From JAZKGA01 sp040386235 (GTDB lineage Bacteria; Pseudomonadota; Alphaproteobacteria; Micavibrionales; Micavibrionaceae): 64,000 bases of DNA. Positions 7,896-17,323 of the stretch are shown in pieces (the first letter of the stretch is position 1; every line of letters starts with the position of its first letter). A program made the translations under genes and the position numbers. A model generated the notes under the pieces. It saw nothing but the letters and a program-made list of their open reading frames with translations, had not been told where the DNA came from and made no database searches. Location of the stretch: NCBI GenBank assembly GCA_040386235.1, contig JAZKGA010000001.1, positions 558,001-622,000 on the forward strand, in the 5' to 3' direction.

Positions 7896-8941
7896 ACGGC
7901 CCGCCGCAATTCACTGACCGGCCAGCGTGGCCGGGCCGCCAGATCAAGCGTGTCGATAAGGCCGTGGCGCATGGCCTCAACCCCGGCCCAGGCAATCATA
8001 ACCCCATTGTCGGTACATAAGGACATCGGCGGCGCATACAATTGGGTGCCATGCGCGGTCGCGACATCTTCCAGCGCAGATCGGATCGTTTGGTTGGCCG
8101 CAACGCCGCCCACAACCACTATTCCGTTCAGCTTGCGGCACTCTGGATGCTGTAAGGCCACGCGTACACGATCTGCCAAAGACTGTGCGATACAGTATTG
8201 TAAACCGCTGGCCAGCTGGGCCGCGAAAGCGGGTGGCAAGGTCGCTGCGCCATGTTTTACCATGCGATTGCGCATTGCCGTCTTCAATCCAGAAAAAGAA
8301 AAATCGCAATGCGGGGCGTTCAGCATCGGAATCGGCAGGCCTAGATCAGCCGCCGCCTTTGCCCCATCGGGCACATCGCGGGCCAGTACCTCTAACGCCG
8401 GGCCGCCAGGATATCCCAGGCCCATCAGCTTTGCAGTCTTATCAAAGGCCTCGCCCGCGGCGTCATCCCGTGTCGCGCCCAGCAGGGTATAGTCGCGATA
8501 GGCTTTGGCCAGGATGATCTGCGTATGTCCGCCGGATACCAGCAACACCAGAAAGGGAAAGGTCAGTTCCGGAAAGGTCAGGCGGGGGGTCAGGATATGG
8601 GCTTCCAAGTGATTGATCCCAATAAACGGTTTGCCCGTCATGGCCGCGAATGTCTTGCCGGTGACCAGGCCGACCATAACCCCGCCGATTAATCCAGGCC
8701 CGGCGGTGGCGGCAAACGCGTCGATATCGTTTAACGTCAGGCCGGCATCGGCCAGCACCTTGTCACACAGGTCTGGCAAGCGGTTTAAATGCGCGCGCGC
8801 GGCAATTTCGGGGACGACGCCTTGAAACTGGGCGTGTTCTTCACGCTGGGTATAAAGTGCCTGAGAGAGGATGGTGTGTTGGTCATTGACAATGGCGACG
8901 CCTGTATCGTCACAACTTGTCTCTATTCCGAAAACTTTCAT
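7892..8941 (-). CDS. tsaD: tRNA N6-adenosine threonylcarbamoyltransferase TsaD
   Basis: Installs the threonylcarbamoyl group of t6A37 in tRNAs that read ANN codons. The protein begins MKVFGIETSCDDTGVA, the family N-terminus. It has PEIAARAHL, the metal-binding NHLEAH, VSGGHTQ and the late GGVAANQTIR motif. The ATG at 8941 is chosen over an upstream in-frame start at 8992, which adds 17 unconserved residues. The length is then 349 residues. It is divergent from hemC, with 77 bases between starts. Confidence 0.95.
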   Translation of the reverse strand: MKVFGIETSCDDTGVAIVNDQHTILSQALYTQREEHAQFQGVVPEIAARAHLNRLPDLCDKVLADAGLTLNDIDAFAATAGPGLIGGVMVGLVTGKTFAAMTGKPFIGINHLEAHILTPRLTFPELTFPFLVLLVSGGHTQIILAKAYRDYTLLGATRDDAAGEAFDKTAKLMGLGYPGGPALEVLARDVPDGAKAAADLGLPIPMLNAPHCDFSFSGLKTAMRNRMVKHGAATLPPAFAAQLASGLQYCIAQSLADRVRVALQHPECRKLNGIVVVGGVAANQTIRSALEDVATAHGTQLYAPPMSLCTDNGVMIAWAGVEAMRHGLIDTLDLAARPRWPVSELRRAV

Positions 8942-9018
8942 GCAATCTGCATAGCATATCGAAACGGATTTGCAATCGCGCAAAATTCGCACTAAACAGA
9001 TGCTTAAGGAGAATGTGT

Positions 9019-9957
9019 ATGCAAACGCTTAAGTTGGGAACGCGCGGAAGTCGCATGGCCCTTTATCAGACAGAAATGGTACAATCGCTATTACACGGCG
9101 CGGTGCCACACATTACCCCTGAAATTGTCGTGATTACGACCTCTGGCGACTGGCGTCCGGAACAAGGCGAAATGCGCCTGCAAGAAGCCGCCGGCGGCAA
9201 GGGCCTGTTTGCGCGCGAAATTGAATATGCGTTGCTGGACCATGCCGTCGATATCGGCGTGCATTGTGCGAAAGACATGCCGTCTTTCCTGCCGTCCGGT
9301 CTGACATTGTCGCATTTCTTGACCCGCGACGATCCGCGCGATTGCATGATTTCACCGAAATATGCGTCTATTGACGCGCTGCCCCAGGGGGCGGTGATCG
9401 GCACGTGTTCGACACGCCGGCAGGCCATATTGCTGGCCAAACGCCCGGATTTGCGCATTGTGCCCTTGCGCGGCAATGTGCCGACCCGGGTTGACAAATT
9501 ATATCAAGGGCAAATGGATGCCATTATCCTGTCCACCTCCGGCCTGTACCGCCTGGGCATGGAAAGCGAGATCGCCTGTATTCTGGAGCCTGAAGATATG
9601 CTGCCAGCGGCAGGCCAGGGATGCGTGACGCTTGAGGTTCGCCAAGACGCATTGCCGACCCTGACGCCCATTCTTGACAAGATCAGCGATGCCACGACCG
9701 CCCTGTGCGTTCTGGCCGAACGGGCCGCGTTGCAGGTGCTGGACGGCAGCTGCCGTACCCCTATTGGGGCGTACGCCGTCCTGTCCGGTCCAAAAATGCA
9801 TCTGCGCATCCTGGTATCCCGCGAAGATGGCACGGCCAGCTGGCATTTCGACGAAACTGCCACTGTGGAAACACCGGATCAGGCGATTGCGTTCGGACAG
9901 CAGGCGGGCCACGTCCTGCGCCGCGATGTTGATCCCGCCGTTCTGGCTGTGGCGTAA
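9019..9957 (+). CDS. hemC: Porphobilinogen deaminase (hydroxymethylbilane synthase)
   Basis: Polymerises four porphobilinogens into hydroxymethylbilane in haem biosynthesis. The protein begins LKLGTRGSRMALYQTE; AAGGKGLFAREIE and a run of substrate-binding arginines follow. The dipyrromethane cofactor cysteine is in DGSCRTPIGAYA near residue 245. The ATG at 9019 follows AAGGAG at 9006-9011; a longer in-frame start at 8917 would overlap tsaD and adds non-family sequence. The product is 312 residues. hemD starts two bases after the stop. Confidence 0.95.
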   Translation: MQTLKLGTRGSRMALYQTEMVQSLLHGAVPHITPEIVVITTSGDWRPEQGEMRLQEAAGGKGLFAREIEYALLDHAVDIGVHCAKDMPSFLPSGLTLSHFLTRDDPRDCMISPKYASIDALPQGAVIGTCSTRRQAILLAKRPDLRIVPLRGNVPTRVDKLYQGQMDAIILSTSGLYRLGMESEIACILEPEDMLPAAGQGCVTLEVRQDALPTLTPILDKISDATTALCVLAERAALQVLDGSCRTPIGAYAVLSGPKMHLRILVSREDGTASWHFDETATVETPDQAIAFGQQAGHVLRRDVDPAVLAVA

Positions 9958-9959
9958 GC

Positions 9960-10685
9960 ATGTCCAACGTCGCCCGCAACCCGGCGGTGCTGGTCACAAG
10001 GCCGCGGGCTGAGGCGGAAGAGATGGCGGTGCAGCTGCGGAAAGACGGCTATACGGTTTATGTACGCCCCTTACTGGATATTCATCTTTTGCCCACGTCG
10101 TTGCCGGATGTCTTGCCCGAAGACGTTATTGTCACCAGTGTCCACGCTGTACCATTTTGCCGGACGTACCTTGCCTCCGGTTCATATCGTTTTTATGTCG
10201 TGGGCGCGCGTACGGCGGACGCCCTGCGCAATGCAGGCCACCATGACATCATGCATGTCGCGCCTGATGCAGATCGCCTGCTGACCCATCTTTCTGACGG
10301 CCAGGCCAGGCCCGTTCTGTATATCTGTGGCCAGCATACGCAGGCCGATATCCCCGGCGTTTTAAGCCCGCTTGGCTTTACTGTCACACGCGTACCGGTT
10401 TACGTGGCTGATCCTGCCCCGGTTGATTATAACGACTGGCACACGTTTTGGGCACATACATCGTTGCATATCCCCTTATTTTCCGTGCGTACGGCCACCG
10501 TGATGAAACAGGCCGTTCTGTCACGCACGCCGCCCCTGGATACATCGCAACACCGCGTCTTCTGTATGTCTGAGAAAATCGCAGACGTTGTACGTGACCT
10601 GGGCTGGGCTGAAATATGGGTGGCGCATACCCCTGATCTTGCATGTATGTTGACGGCATTACGGCAACGGATTATAACAGAATAA
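9960..10685 (+). CDS. hemD: Uroporphyrinogen-III synthase
   Basis: Cyclises hydroxymethylbilane to uroporphyrinogen III. The family is poorly conserved in sequence. Support comes from the N-terminal VLVTRPRAEAEEMAVQLRKDG, typical of HemD, the segment VIVTSVHAV and the position directly after hemC and before a mitofilin-hemY pair, the standard alphaproteobacterial order. The length of 241 residues is normal. The C-terminal half diverges more than the N-terminal half. Confidence 0.85.
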   Translation: MSNVARNPAVLVTRPRAEAEEMAVQLRKDGYTVYVRPLLDIHLLPTSLPDVLPEDVIVTSVHAVPFCRTYLASGSYRFYVVGARTADALRNAGHHDIMHVAPDADRLLTHLSDGQARPVLYICGQHTQADIPGVLSPLGFTVTRVPVYVADPAPVDYNDWHTFWAHTSLHIPLFSVRTATVMKQAVLSRTPPLDTSQHRVFCMSEKIADVVRDLGWAEIWVAHTPDLACMLTALRQRIITE

Positions 10686-10718
10686 CCGCTTTCCACATTG
10701 CAGACAGGTGTCCCGCTC

Positions 10719-12491
10719 ATGACTGATTTCCAAGACAATTCGACCCTTCCCCATGCCGATGTACTTATTGACCGTTTTGGGGGCATACGGCCCATGGCCG
10801 CGAAATTGGGCGTGCCTGTCACCACCGTCCAAGGATGGAAAAAGCGCAATGCCATTCCGGCCACGCGCCGCGATGATATTCTGGCCGCCGCCAACCGGCA
10901 CAATATTGCCGTTCTGGATATTTTGTCACATCACATTGCCGTAAGCCATGCGCCGGCCACATACCCTTCAGCCGTCACAGCACCAATATTCAATGCGCCC
11001 ACTGGCCAGGTAAGCCCAGGCAACCCATCGCATGCACAGGTAAAAACAGCTCCTTCGTCGCCGAAAGCCACCTCGTCACAAAGTTTTGTAACGGGCGCGG
11101 CTGTTGCCGCTTGCATCGTCCTGCTGGGATTTATTGGCGCAGGATTGATGACGCTGGGACCGAAGATCGAAGAATTATCAACGGCTGACCAACGCCTCGA
11201 TACGCTGGAAATACAACTGGCAGACACCCAGAAGCAACAGGCTACCTGGCAATCAATCCTGCCCGCCGATGTGGCGACGCAGATTAAAAGCCTGCAGGAA
11301 TCCGCACACCAGGTCCAAAACACAATTCAAGCCCTGACCACCGATCTTCAAGGGATGTCACAAGGCGCATTGCCTCAGCGCATGGCGAAAATGGAACAGC
11401 TGGTCGGTAAGTACACCCAAGAATCCGGCAACACGGCCTTAACCGGTTTCTGGGCGCGGTTACAGGCGTTGCGTGGTGATGCGGGGCAACACGCCCGATT
11501 GGATCGCATTATGCAATTGATGGATGCCAACCTGCCAAAAGGCGCCGTATCGGTCATAAGCGGTGATCCGAATGCTGCGCCACAGATTACGACAGCGATG
11601 CCGGATGTTGGGCAAAACCTGGCTGCCTTGCGGGCGCAGGACCCGGACATGCAGGCGACGTTTGCCGATGTGCCGGATTCTGATTTGAAAGCGGCGGCCT
11701 TATTACTCGGCTTTTCTTCCCTGCGGGATGCGCTTAATCGCGACAATGCGTCCTTCGCAAAAGATTTGACGGTGATGGAGCGTTTGGTCGGGGATGAAGA
11801 CCCTGCCTTGAAAACTGCTTTGACGCGATTGGCCCCTCAGGCAGAAGCCGGCGTATTGACGCCTGCCGGGCTCAGCTCATCTTTCCGGACTGTCGCGGGT
11901 GATGCGGTGGTCGCATCGTTAAGCGGTGAAGAGGTGTCGTTGCAAGACAAGGCAAAAGCCGCCCTACATGACGTTTTGCGCATTGAAAAAGACGGTCAGC
12001 CTTTGACCGGCACAGCAACACAGCTTTCGGTCGCCAAGGCCCAAAAACAGCTGGACCAGGGGGATGTCAGCGGCGCGATTGCGACGTTGGAAGCCGTAAA
12101 CGGTCCCGCCGCAGAACCGTTGGCCCCCTTTCTGGCCCAGGCCCACGCCACGGAAGCCGCAACACAGCTGCAGCAAATGGTCACGGGCAATATCCTGACC
12201 AAGCTGGGTGCCGGATCCTTCGCTGTCCCCACTATGCCCAATGTTGCAGGAGTGACAGGTGCAGTCCAGAATATGGGTGGCATGATCGGAATGGGGACTG
12301 TTGTGGAAGACAAAGCGTCTAACACCCGCATATATCAGGCCATGCCCACAATGCCCGCCTTGCCGGAAGGCATGAAAGCCTTGTTGCCAGGCCAGGCCGC
12401 CGCGGCCCCGCTAATGCCCGCCACAAGGCCGGCTGTGCCGCCATCTGTTCCGCCCGCGCTGCCTCAACCTTCCGGGCCGGTACAGCAGTAG
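10719..12491 (+). CDS. Mitofilin (Mic60)-family inner-membrane protein with an N-terminal HTH-like segment
   Basis: COG4223-type alphaproteobacterial homologue of mitochondrial Mic60, which shapes inner-membrane architecture. Residues 10-65 look like a compact helix-turn-helix of the carph-isopro kind (DRFGGIRPMAAKLGVPVTTV, then GWKKRNAIPATRRDDIL). A Pro/Ala-rich linker follows, then one membrane helix at about 122-145, a coiled coil at about 150-240, and a helical C-terminal domain ending in a Pro-rich tail. ATG 10719 is preferred to TTG 10698. The call rests on architecture and on the hemD-x-hemY position; sequence similarity to Mic60 is expected to be weak. Confidence 0.8.
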   Translation: MTDFQDNSTLPHADVLIDRFGGIRPMAAKLGVPVTTVQGWKKRNAIPATRRDDILAAANRHNIAVLDILSHHIAVSHAPATYPSAVTAPIFNAPTGQVSPGNPSHAQVKTAPSSPKATSSQSFVTGAAVAACIVLLGFIGAGLMTLGPKIEELSTADQRLDTLEIQLADTQKQQATWQSILPADVATQIKSLQESAHQVQNTIQALTTDLQGMSQGALPQRMAKMEQLVGKYTQESGNTALTGFWARLQALRGDAGQHARLDRIMQLMDANLPKGAVSVISGDPNAAPQITTAMPDVGQNLAALRAQDPDMQATFADVPDSDLKAAALLLGFSSLRDALNRDNASFAKDLTVMERLVGDEDPALKTALTRLAPQAEAGVLTPAGLSSSFRTVAGDAVVASLSGEEVSLQDKAKAALHDVLRIEKDGQPLTGTATQLSVAKAQKQLDQGDVSGAIATLEAVNGPAAEPLAPFLAQAHATEAATQLQQMVTGNILTKLGAGSFAVPTMPNVAGVTGAVQNMGGMIGMGTVVEDKASNTRIYQAMPTMPALPEGMKALLPGQAAAAPLMPATRPAVPPSVPPALPQPSGPVQQ

Positions 12492-12503
12492 GATCGTTCG
12501 CGC

Positions 12504-13874
12504 ATGTTATCTGCCCTTGCGGCCCTGTTCCGCATCCTGCTGGTCACCGGTGCGTTGGTATGGCTGGCGCGCATACCGGGCGATGTCGTGCTGGAATGGA
12601 AATCATATGTTCTGCATGTCGATACGGGATTCTTACTGGCGGCCTTGGTCACCTGTTTATTGATGATGCTTTTATTGCATCGGTTTTTGCTTGAAATCGC
12701 CTTTTTTCCAAAGTCCTGGCATTGGTATCGTGCCGACCGTTCTGTCCGCAATGGTTTGAAATTACAGGCGCAGGCTTTGAACGCGTTGGCCGCAGATGAC
12801 CCGCATTCTGCGTTACGTCTGGCCACCAAAGCCCAAAAGACTCTGCCGAAAGATTACAACACATGCAACCTGGCCGTACGTGCGATCGCCGCGCACCAGG
12901 CTGGACAAATACATACAGCGTACGTGACCTTTCAATTGCTGGCCCAGGATAAAGCAACGCGCATGTTGGCGTTGCGCGGCCAGGTCCATACGCTGATTGC
13001 GCAAAATCGGTTGGATGCTGCGCTGTCCATTTTGTCCACGCTGCACAGTCGTTTTGGGACGCCGCCCCGCTGGGTTCCCTTGACAGGGTTTTCCCTGGCG
13101 GTACAGTCAGAAGACTGGCATACCGCATGGACTTTTCTGCGCGGGATTGAGCGGCAGAAGCTGCGTCCCCTAGACAGTATTCGCGCCGACCAGGCTGCTT
13201 TGCAAATGGCTATTGCTGAACTGGCCGCTGCCAAAGGCGATACGCGCGCGCAACGGGACGCGTTGTATCAGGCGCACAAACTGGACCCGTTTTTTGTGCC
13301 GGCCGTTATATCCCTGGCGCGGTTTTATATGGGTGCAGGCGCGCCGCAAAAAGCACGGCCCTTGATTGCCCGCGCGTGGGTCAACGCCCCGCATCCGGAT
13401 CTGGTGCGGCAGTGGGATGCGATCATGCCGGCGAAAAACCTGAAAACAACACTGGCGCACAGCAACTGGCGGCGTCAATTGGCACATTATAATCCGACAT
13501 CAGTTGAAACACATGTGATGATGGCTGAGGCAGCGCTGCATGATGCCTTGTGGGGCGAAGTCCGTGATCACCTGGTGGCGGCAGACGCGTCATCCAATAC
13601 GGCGCGGGTTCAGGCATTATGGACCGCATTTGCGGCCAAAGCCCCAAAAACGATGCAGGCGGATATACCCCGCCGCGCGCACATGCCTGTGTCCCCCGAT
13701 CCGGTTTGGTATTGCCGGCAGACCGGCCGCGTTTATCCCGCATGGATGCCGTTGGCCCTGCCGCACCGCAGTTTTAATACGATTGTCTGGGGCCGGCCAG
13801 ACGCTGGCCGTGCGTCGCCCCCAGCGATGTCAGCCGCGTTGCAGTTCAGCCAGCCGTTACCAGGCTTATATTGA
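12504..13874 (+). CDS. hemY: HemY-type TPR membrane protein
   Basis: A 456-residue protein with two N-terminal membrane helices (about 5-25 and 45-70) and the conserved stretch HRFLLEIAFFPKSWHWYR, followed by TPR-like helical repeats to about residue 370. This is the HemY N-terminal domain architecture. The protein of E. coli hem-operon type is not the protoporphyrinogen oxidase, and its exact role is unclear. It starts 12 bases after mic60. The 3-prime end overlaps the convergent rhomboid gene by nine bases. Confidence 0.88.
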   Translation: MLSALAALFRILLVTGALVWLARIPGDVVLEWKSYVLHVDTGFLLAALVTCLLMMLLLHRFLLEIAFFPKSWHWYRADRSVRNGLKLQAQALNALAADDPHSALRLATKAQKTLPKDYNTCNLAVRAIAAHQAGQIHTAYVTFQLLAQDKATRMLALRGQVHTLIAQNRLDAALSILSTLHSRFGTPPRWVPLTGFSLAVQSEDWHTAWTFLRGIERQKLRPLDSIRADQAALQMAIAELAAAKGDTRAQRDALYQAHKLDPFFVPAVISLARFYMGAGAPQKARPLIARAWVNAPHPDLVRQWDAIMPAKNLKTTLAHSNWRRQLAHYNPTSVETHVMMAEAALHDALWGEVRDHLVAADASSNTARVQALWTAFAAKAPKTMQADIPRRAHMPVSPDPVWYCRQTGRVYPAWMPLALPHRSFNTIVWGRPDAGRASPPAMSAALQFSQPLPGLY

Positions 13875-14522
13875 TTGACTGAGGCGGCTGCGTAACCATA
13901 AGGCCACGCAAAGCCCATAGGCAAACCCGCCAATGTGCGCCGCACCGGCGATGCTTTCACCACCTGGACCGCCCATAAGCGTTTGCAGGACTGAAATGGC
14001 GATAAAAATACCCAAGAAAGCGAATATTTGCCGGCGGTTTACAGGACCCAGCAGCAGCATGCAGGCCCCGAACAGTGCAGAAATACCGCCAGATGCCCCG
14101 ATCAAAGGGCCCACACTGTGTGGATCAAAGGCAAAGAAGGTCAGATTGCCAATAATAATTCCGCCGATCAGAAGGATAAGAAGCCATTTAGGGCCCAAAA
14201 GCCGTTCAACCCCGCCGCCACAGGCCGTCAACATCGCAACATTCACGCCCAGATGCAGCCAGCCGCCATGCAGGAAACCCGCGCTTAACAGCGTAACAAC
14301 AGCCCAATAAGAGCCTTGCGCGAGGCTGAGAGGCATAAAGCCGAATTGCGTATAAATCGCCAGCCACACGCCATTATCCCAGATCTGGGCGGCCAGGGCC
14401 GCGCTGGCATGAATGACAACCAGGGCGATGATAAGGATGGTTGTGACGGGCGGCAGGCGCAGCAAAGGTTCCGCTGCTGGCGGGGCTGGTTTTTCAACGG
14501 GGGGCAGGTGAATGACGGTCAT
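13866..14522 (-). CDS. Rhomboid family intramembrane serine protease
   Basis: A 218-residue polytopic protein with about six membrane helices. The catalytic dyad is visible as Ser144 in GASG (142-145) and His196 in AAHIGG. The HGGWLHLGVNVAML segment supplies His85, His90 and Asn94 of the oxyanion region. Rhomboids cut transmembrane substrates within the bilayer; the substrate here is unknown. The N-terminal 25 residues are cytoplasmic and proline-rich. The gene stands alone, with its stop overlapping hemY. Confidence 0.92.
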   Translation of the reverse strand: MTVIHLPPVEKPAPPAAEPLLRLPPVTTILIIALVVIHASAALAAQIWDNGVWLAIYTQFGFMPLSLAQGSYWAVVTLLSAGFLHGGWLHLGVNVAMLTACGGGVERLLGPKWLLILLIGGIIIGNLTFFAFDPHSVGPLIGASGGISALFGACMLLLGPVNRRQIFAFLGIFIAISVLQTLMGGPGGESIAGAAHIGGFAYGLCVALWLRSRLSQSI

Positions 14523-14611
14523 GTGATGCGCTGCGGTACTTTTCAGGGGTTGTGAAGGATCAAAGCGATGCGGTACACTGTATATAATACATCATCACAA
14601 AAGGATTTGCC

Positions 14612-16048
14612 ATGACCCCGCCGTCACATCCCCTCTCACCATCTGATTTGCCGCTGCTGGATGCGTATGATTTTTCAGCTGTGCCTGAGGATATTGAGGC
14701 AATGTGGATGCCATTCACGCCACAGCGGGCCTATCGTAAATCCCCATTGATGCTGACCCGCGCGGACGGCATGTATGTTTATGGCCCTGATGGCCGCGCG
14801 GCACTGGATGCGTCAGCGGGATTGTATTGCGTCAATGCTGGGCACAATCCGCCCCGGATTGGTGCAGCAATTACGGCACAAATGCAGCAAATGCAGTATG
14901 TGCCGACGTTTAATCTGGGGCATCCTGTCGGGTTTATGGCGGCACGCCGTTTGCTGGATGCTTTACCGGATCATTTCAGTCACGTGTTGTTCACGAATTC
15001 GGGATCGGAAGCTGTGGATACCGCGTTAAAAGTGGCCCGTGCCTACTTTAAAGCGATCGGGCAGCCCAGCCGGAAAATTCTGATCGGCCGTGAGCGCAGC
15101 TATCATGGTGTGGGATTCGGGGGATTGTCGGTCAGTGGCACGTATTACAATCGCGCACAATTTGGCCCGTATCTGGCCGATGTTGACTATCTGCCGCACA
15201 CACATTCGCTGGAACACAATCGCTTTGTGAAGGGGCAGCCGGAATGGGGCGCGCATTTGGCCGACAATCTGGAACGCCTGGTATATATCCACGGCGCTGA
15301 AAATATCGCCGGCGTGATTGTTGAGCCTGTGACCGGATCGACCGGCATTCTGCCGCCACCCAAAGGATATTTGGAACGCCTGCGCGCTTTGTGCGACAAA
15401 CACGGCATCCTGCTGATATTTGACGAGGTGGTGACCGGTTTCGGCCGCATGGGCACCCTGACCGCCAGCGAACATTTTGGCGTGATGCCCGACATGATGA
15501 CGATGGCGAAGGGTCTGACCAATGCCGCCGTGCCGATGGGCGCAACGCTGGTGTCTCAGAAAATCCACGATGCGTTTATGAAGGGGCCGGAACAATTTGT
15601 CGAATTGATGCATGGCTATACCTATTCCGGGCATCCGCTGGCCTGCGCCGCGCTGATCGGTACGCTGGATACGTTTATCGAGGAAGATATCCTGGCCCAT
15701 ACCAAGCGTATGATCCCTGTGTTCGAGACAGCAGTACATAGTATGAAAGACCTGCCACTGGTCGTCGATATCCGTAATTGCGGAATGATGGCCGCAGTGC
15801 AGTTGGAGGAGTACAGCACCGAAGACCCCTATTTCTATCAACGCACCATGTACCGCGAAGGGCTTGATATCGGGCTGTATTGTCGGTTCACGGCCTATAA
15901 TATGATTATCACGCCGCCTTTGGTGATTTCCGAGGCGCAGATCGGTGAAGTCGTCGATAAATTAAGCCAGATGATCCGCCGCCTGGCTGCCAGTCACCCG
16001 CCAAAACCGCGCACGCATTCCCGCGCGATTGGTGAAGGCGGCGCATAA
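14612..16048 (+). CDS. Omega-amino acid--pyruvate aminotransferase, class III PLP enzyme
   Basis: Class III (fold type I) aminotransferase of 478 residues. ALDASAGLYCVNAGH, TNSGSEAVDTALK (phosphate site), FDEVVTGFGRMG (cofactor aspartate, about residue 270) and MAKGLTNAAVPMG with the PLP lysine near residue 298 are all present. Overall similarity is to beta-alanine/omega-amino acid:pyruvate transaminases. The true amino donor cannot be read from sequence. TATAAT at 14583-14588 and AAGGA before the ATG suggest its own promoter. No metabolic neighbour clarifies the pathway. Confidence 0.88.
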   Translation: MTPPSHPLSPSDLPLLDAYDFSAVPEDIEAMWMPFTPQRAYRKSPLMLTRADGMYVYGPDGRAALDASAGLYCVNAGHNPPRIGAAITAQMQQMQYVPTFNLGHPVGFMAARRLLDALPDHFSHVLFTNSGSEAVDTALKVARAYFKAIGQPSRKILIGRERSYHGVGFGGLSVSGTYYNRAQFGPYLADVDYLPHTHSLEHNRFVKGQPEWGAHLADNLERLVYIHGAENIAGVIVEPVTGSTGILPPPKGYLERLRALCDKHGILLIFDEVVTGFGRMGTLTASEHFGVMPDMMTMAKGLTNAAVPMGATLVSQKIHDAFMKGPEQFVELMHGYTYSGHPLACAALIGTLDTFIEEDILAHTKRMIPVFETAVHSMKDLPLVVDIRNCGMMAAVQLEEYSTEDPYFYQRTMYREGLDIGLYCRFTAYNMIITPPLVISEAQIGEVVDKLSQMIRRLAASHPPKPRTHSRAIGEGGA

Positions 16049-16124
16049 GGACGATGGGTCCGCACTCACGATTTGCAATTTCCCCACGCCTGTGTTATTT
16101 ACGTAATATAAATGGAGGGATGGG

Positions 16125-16706
16125 ATGAAAGGCAAATATGTTCTGGGTGCGTTTGGGATGACACTAGCGGGTCTTTGGGCTGCTGGGCCTTCCGATAACG
16201 TGCAAATATCACCTCATGCGCCATCCGCCCCACCATCATCCAATGCCGTCGGATCTATTTTATCCCAGCTGGTCAACCCGCAAAACCCCACCATAGAGGC
16301 CTCACTTCCAATTCATAAGAGTTACAAAGCCGCTGCGCATCCTGGTGTGAGCGAGAGAGAGGATGTTCTTGCGTTGCTGCGGTCCCCGAACCTGACAGAC
16401 AAATATTTGGGATGGTCATATTTGGACGAAAAAGTACGAGCACAGCCGTCAGAAAATGCGCAAAAGCAAGTCGTCAGCCAATATGGATTTGGCACAACGA
16501 AAGCGTTTTATAACGACTATGATAAGGCTTTGGCAGATATGACGGGACAGGGCTTACAGGATACAACGCTCATAATGGATCGCTTGGCTCTTCGCAACCT
16601 GGGAGTTGTTGAAGACACAGATAGAAAAATGTTGATACAGATGCTTGGTCTGGCCCAGAAGAATCAGAGGGATGACCGGGCTATTCGTGCCTTACTAAAG
16701 ATATAA
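16125..16706 (+). CDS. Hypothetical exported protein
   Basis: 193 residues, not recognised. A basic start, a hydrophobic stretch (about 5-20) ending AAGPS, and then a Pro/Ser-rich linker to about residue 55 suggest export or membrane anchoring. The rest is a soluble helical domain with SPNLTDKYLGWSYLDEK and LIMDRLALRNLG. Start support is GGAGGG before the ATG, and a weak promoter TTGCAA (16073) with TATTTA (16096) at 17-bp spacing. Its A+T content looks higher than that of its neighbours. Confidence 0.7.
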   Translation: MKGKYVLGAFGMTLAGLWAAGPSDNVQISPHAPSAPPSSNAVGSILSQLVNPQNPTIEASLPIHKSYKAAAHPGVSEREDVLALLRSPNLTDKYLGWSYLDEKVRAQPSENAQKQVVSQYGFGTTKAFYNDYDKALADMTGQGLQDTTLIMDRLALRNLGVVEDTDRKMLIQMLGLAQKNQRDDRAIRALLKI

Positions 16707-16725
16707 AGACCCATCATTAACGGGC

Positions 16726-17202
16726 TCATAAATCCGGCGCAGTTTTTCCTGTTTTTACCATTTGTTCTTGGAAAAAGCTGACGAAATCAATGGGCGGCAT
16801 CAACAGGGGCGGGTGGCCGCCGTCCTGAATCATGTTGAAAATCTGCTGACGCGCGAATGGGAACAGCAAGCGAGGGACTTCGACATGCAGCATGGCGGTG
16901 CGCAAATTGTCTGCAACGCCCGGCAGGCTGACCACCGCGCCATATTCGACTTCGGCCATATACAGCGATTTATCTTCGCGTTTTCCGGTCGCGGCCAGTT
17001 TCAGGATCGTTTCAAATAATTCCTGGCCCTGATTGTCGCCCAAAGACCGGCTGCCGATATTAAAGCCGATTTCGACCTGCAACTGTGTCTGATTGCCTTT
17101 CAGGGAATCCGGCACATGCGGGTTTTCAAAGGACGAGTCACGGACATACTGGGCATGAACGATAATCTGTTGCTGGGGTGTGTTTTGGTTTTGGTCTGTC
17201 AT
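16726..17202 (-). CDS. secB: Protein-export chaperone SecB
   Basis: Cytoplasmic tetrameric chaperone that keeps preproteins unfolded and passes them to SecA. The 158-residue product contains IIVHAQYVRDSSFENPHVPD and PRLLFPFARQQIFNMIQDGG, the classic SecB segments, and LLMPPIDFVSFFQEQ near the C-terminus. The ATG at 17202 is the family start; the frame continues upstream to 17589 but that extension overlaps timA and is not SecB-like. It is divergent from timA with 121 bases between starts, the usual alphaproteobacterial arrangement. Confidence 0.95.
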   Translation of the reverse strand: MTDQNQNTPQQQIIVHAQYVRDSSFENPHVPDSLKGNQTQLQVEIGFNIGSRSLGDNQGQELFETILKLAATGKREDKSLYMAEVEYGAVVSLPGVADNLRTAMLHVEVPRLLFPFARQQIFNMIQDGGHPPLLMPPIDFVSFFQEQMVKTGKTAPDL

Positions 17203-17323
17203 GGCGGCTATCCTAAAAGATGAACGCGTCTCTGCCAAGGGCAAAAGCAAATCATTCCGTGACTTGAAACCCTGGTTAAAAACACGATATAAAGGACAGG
17301 CCATCACTGAAAAGAGTTCACCC

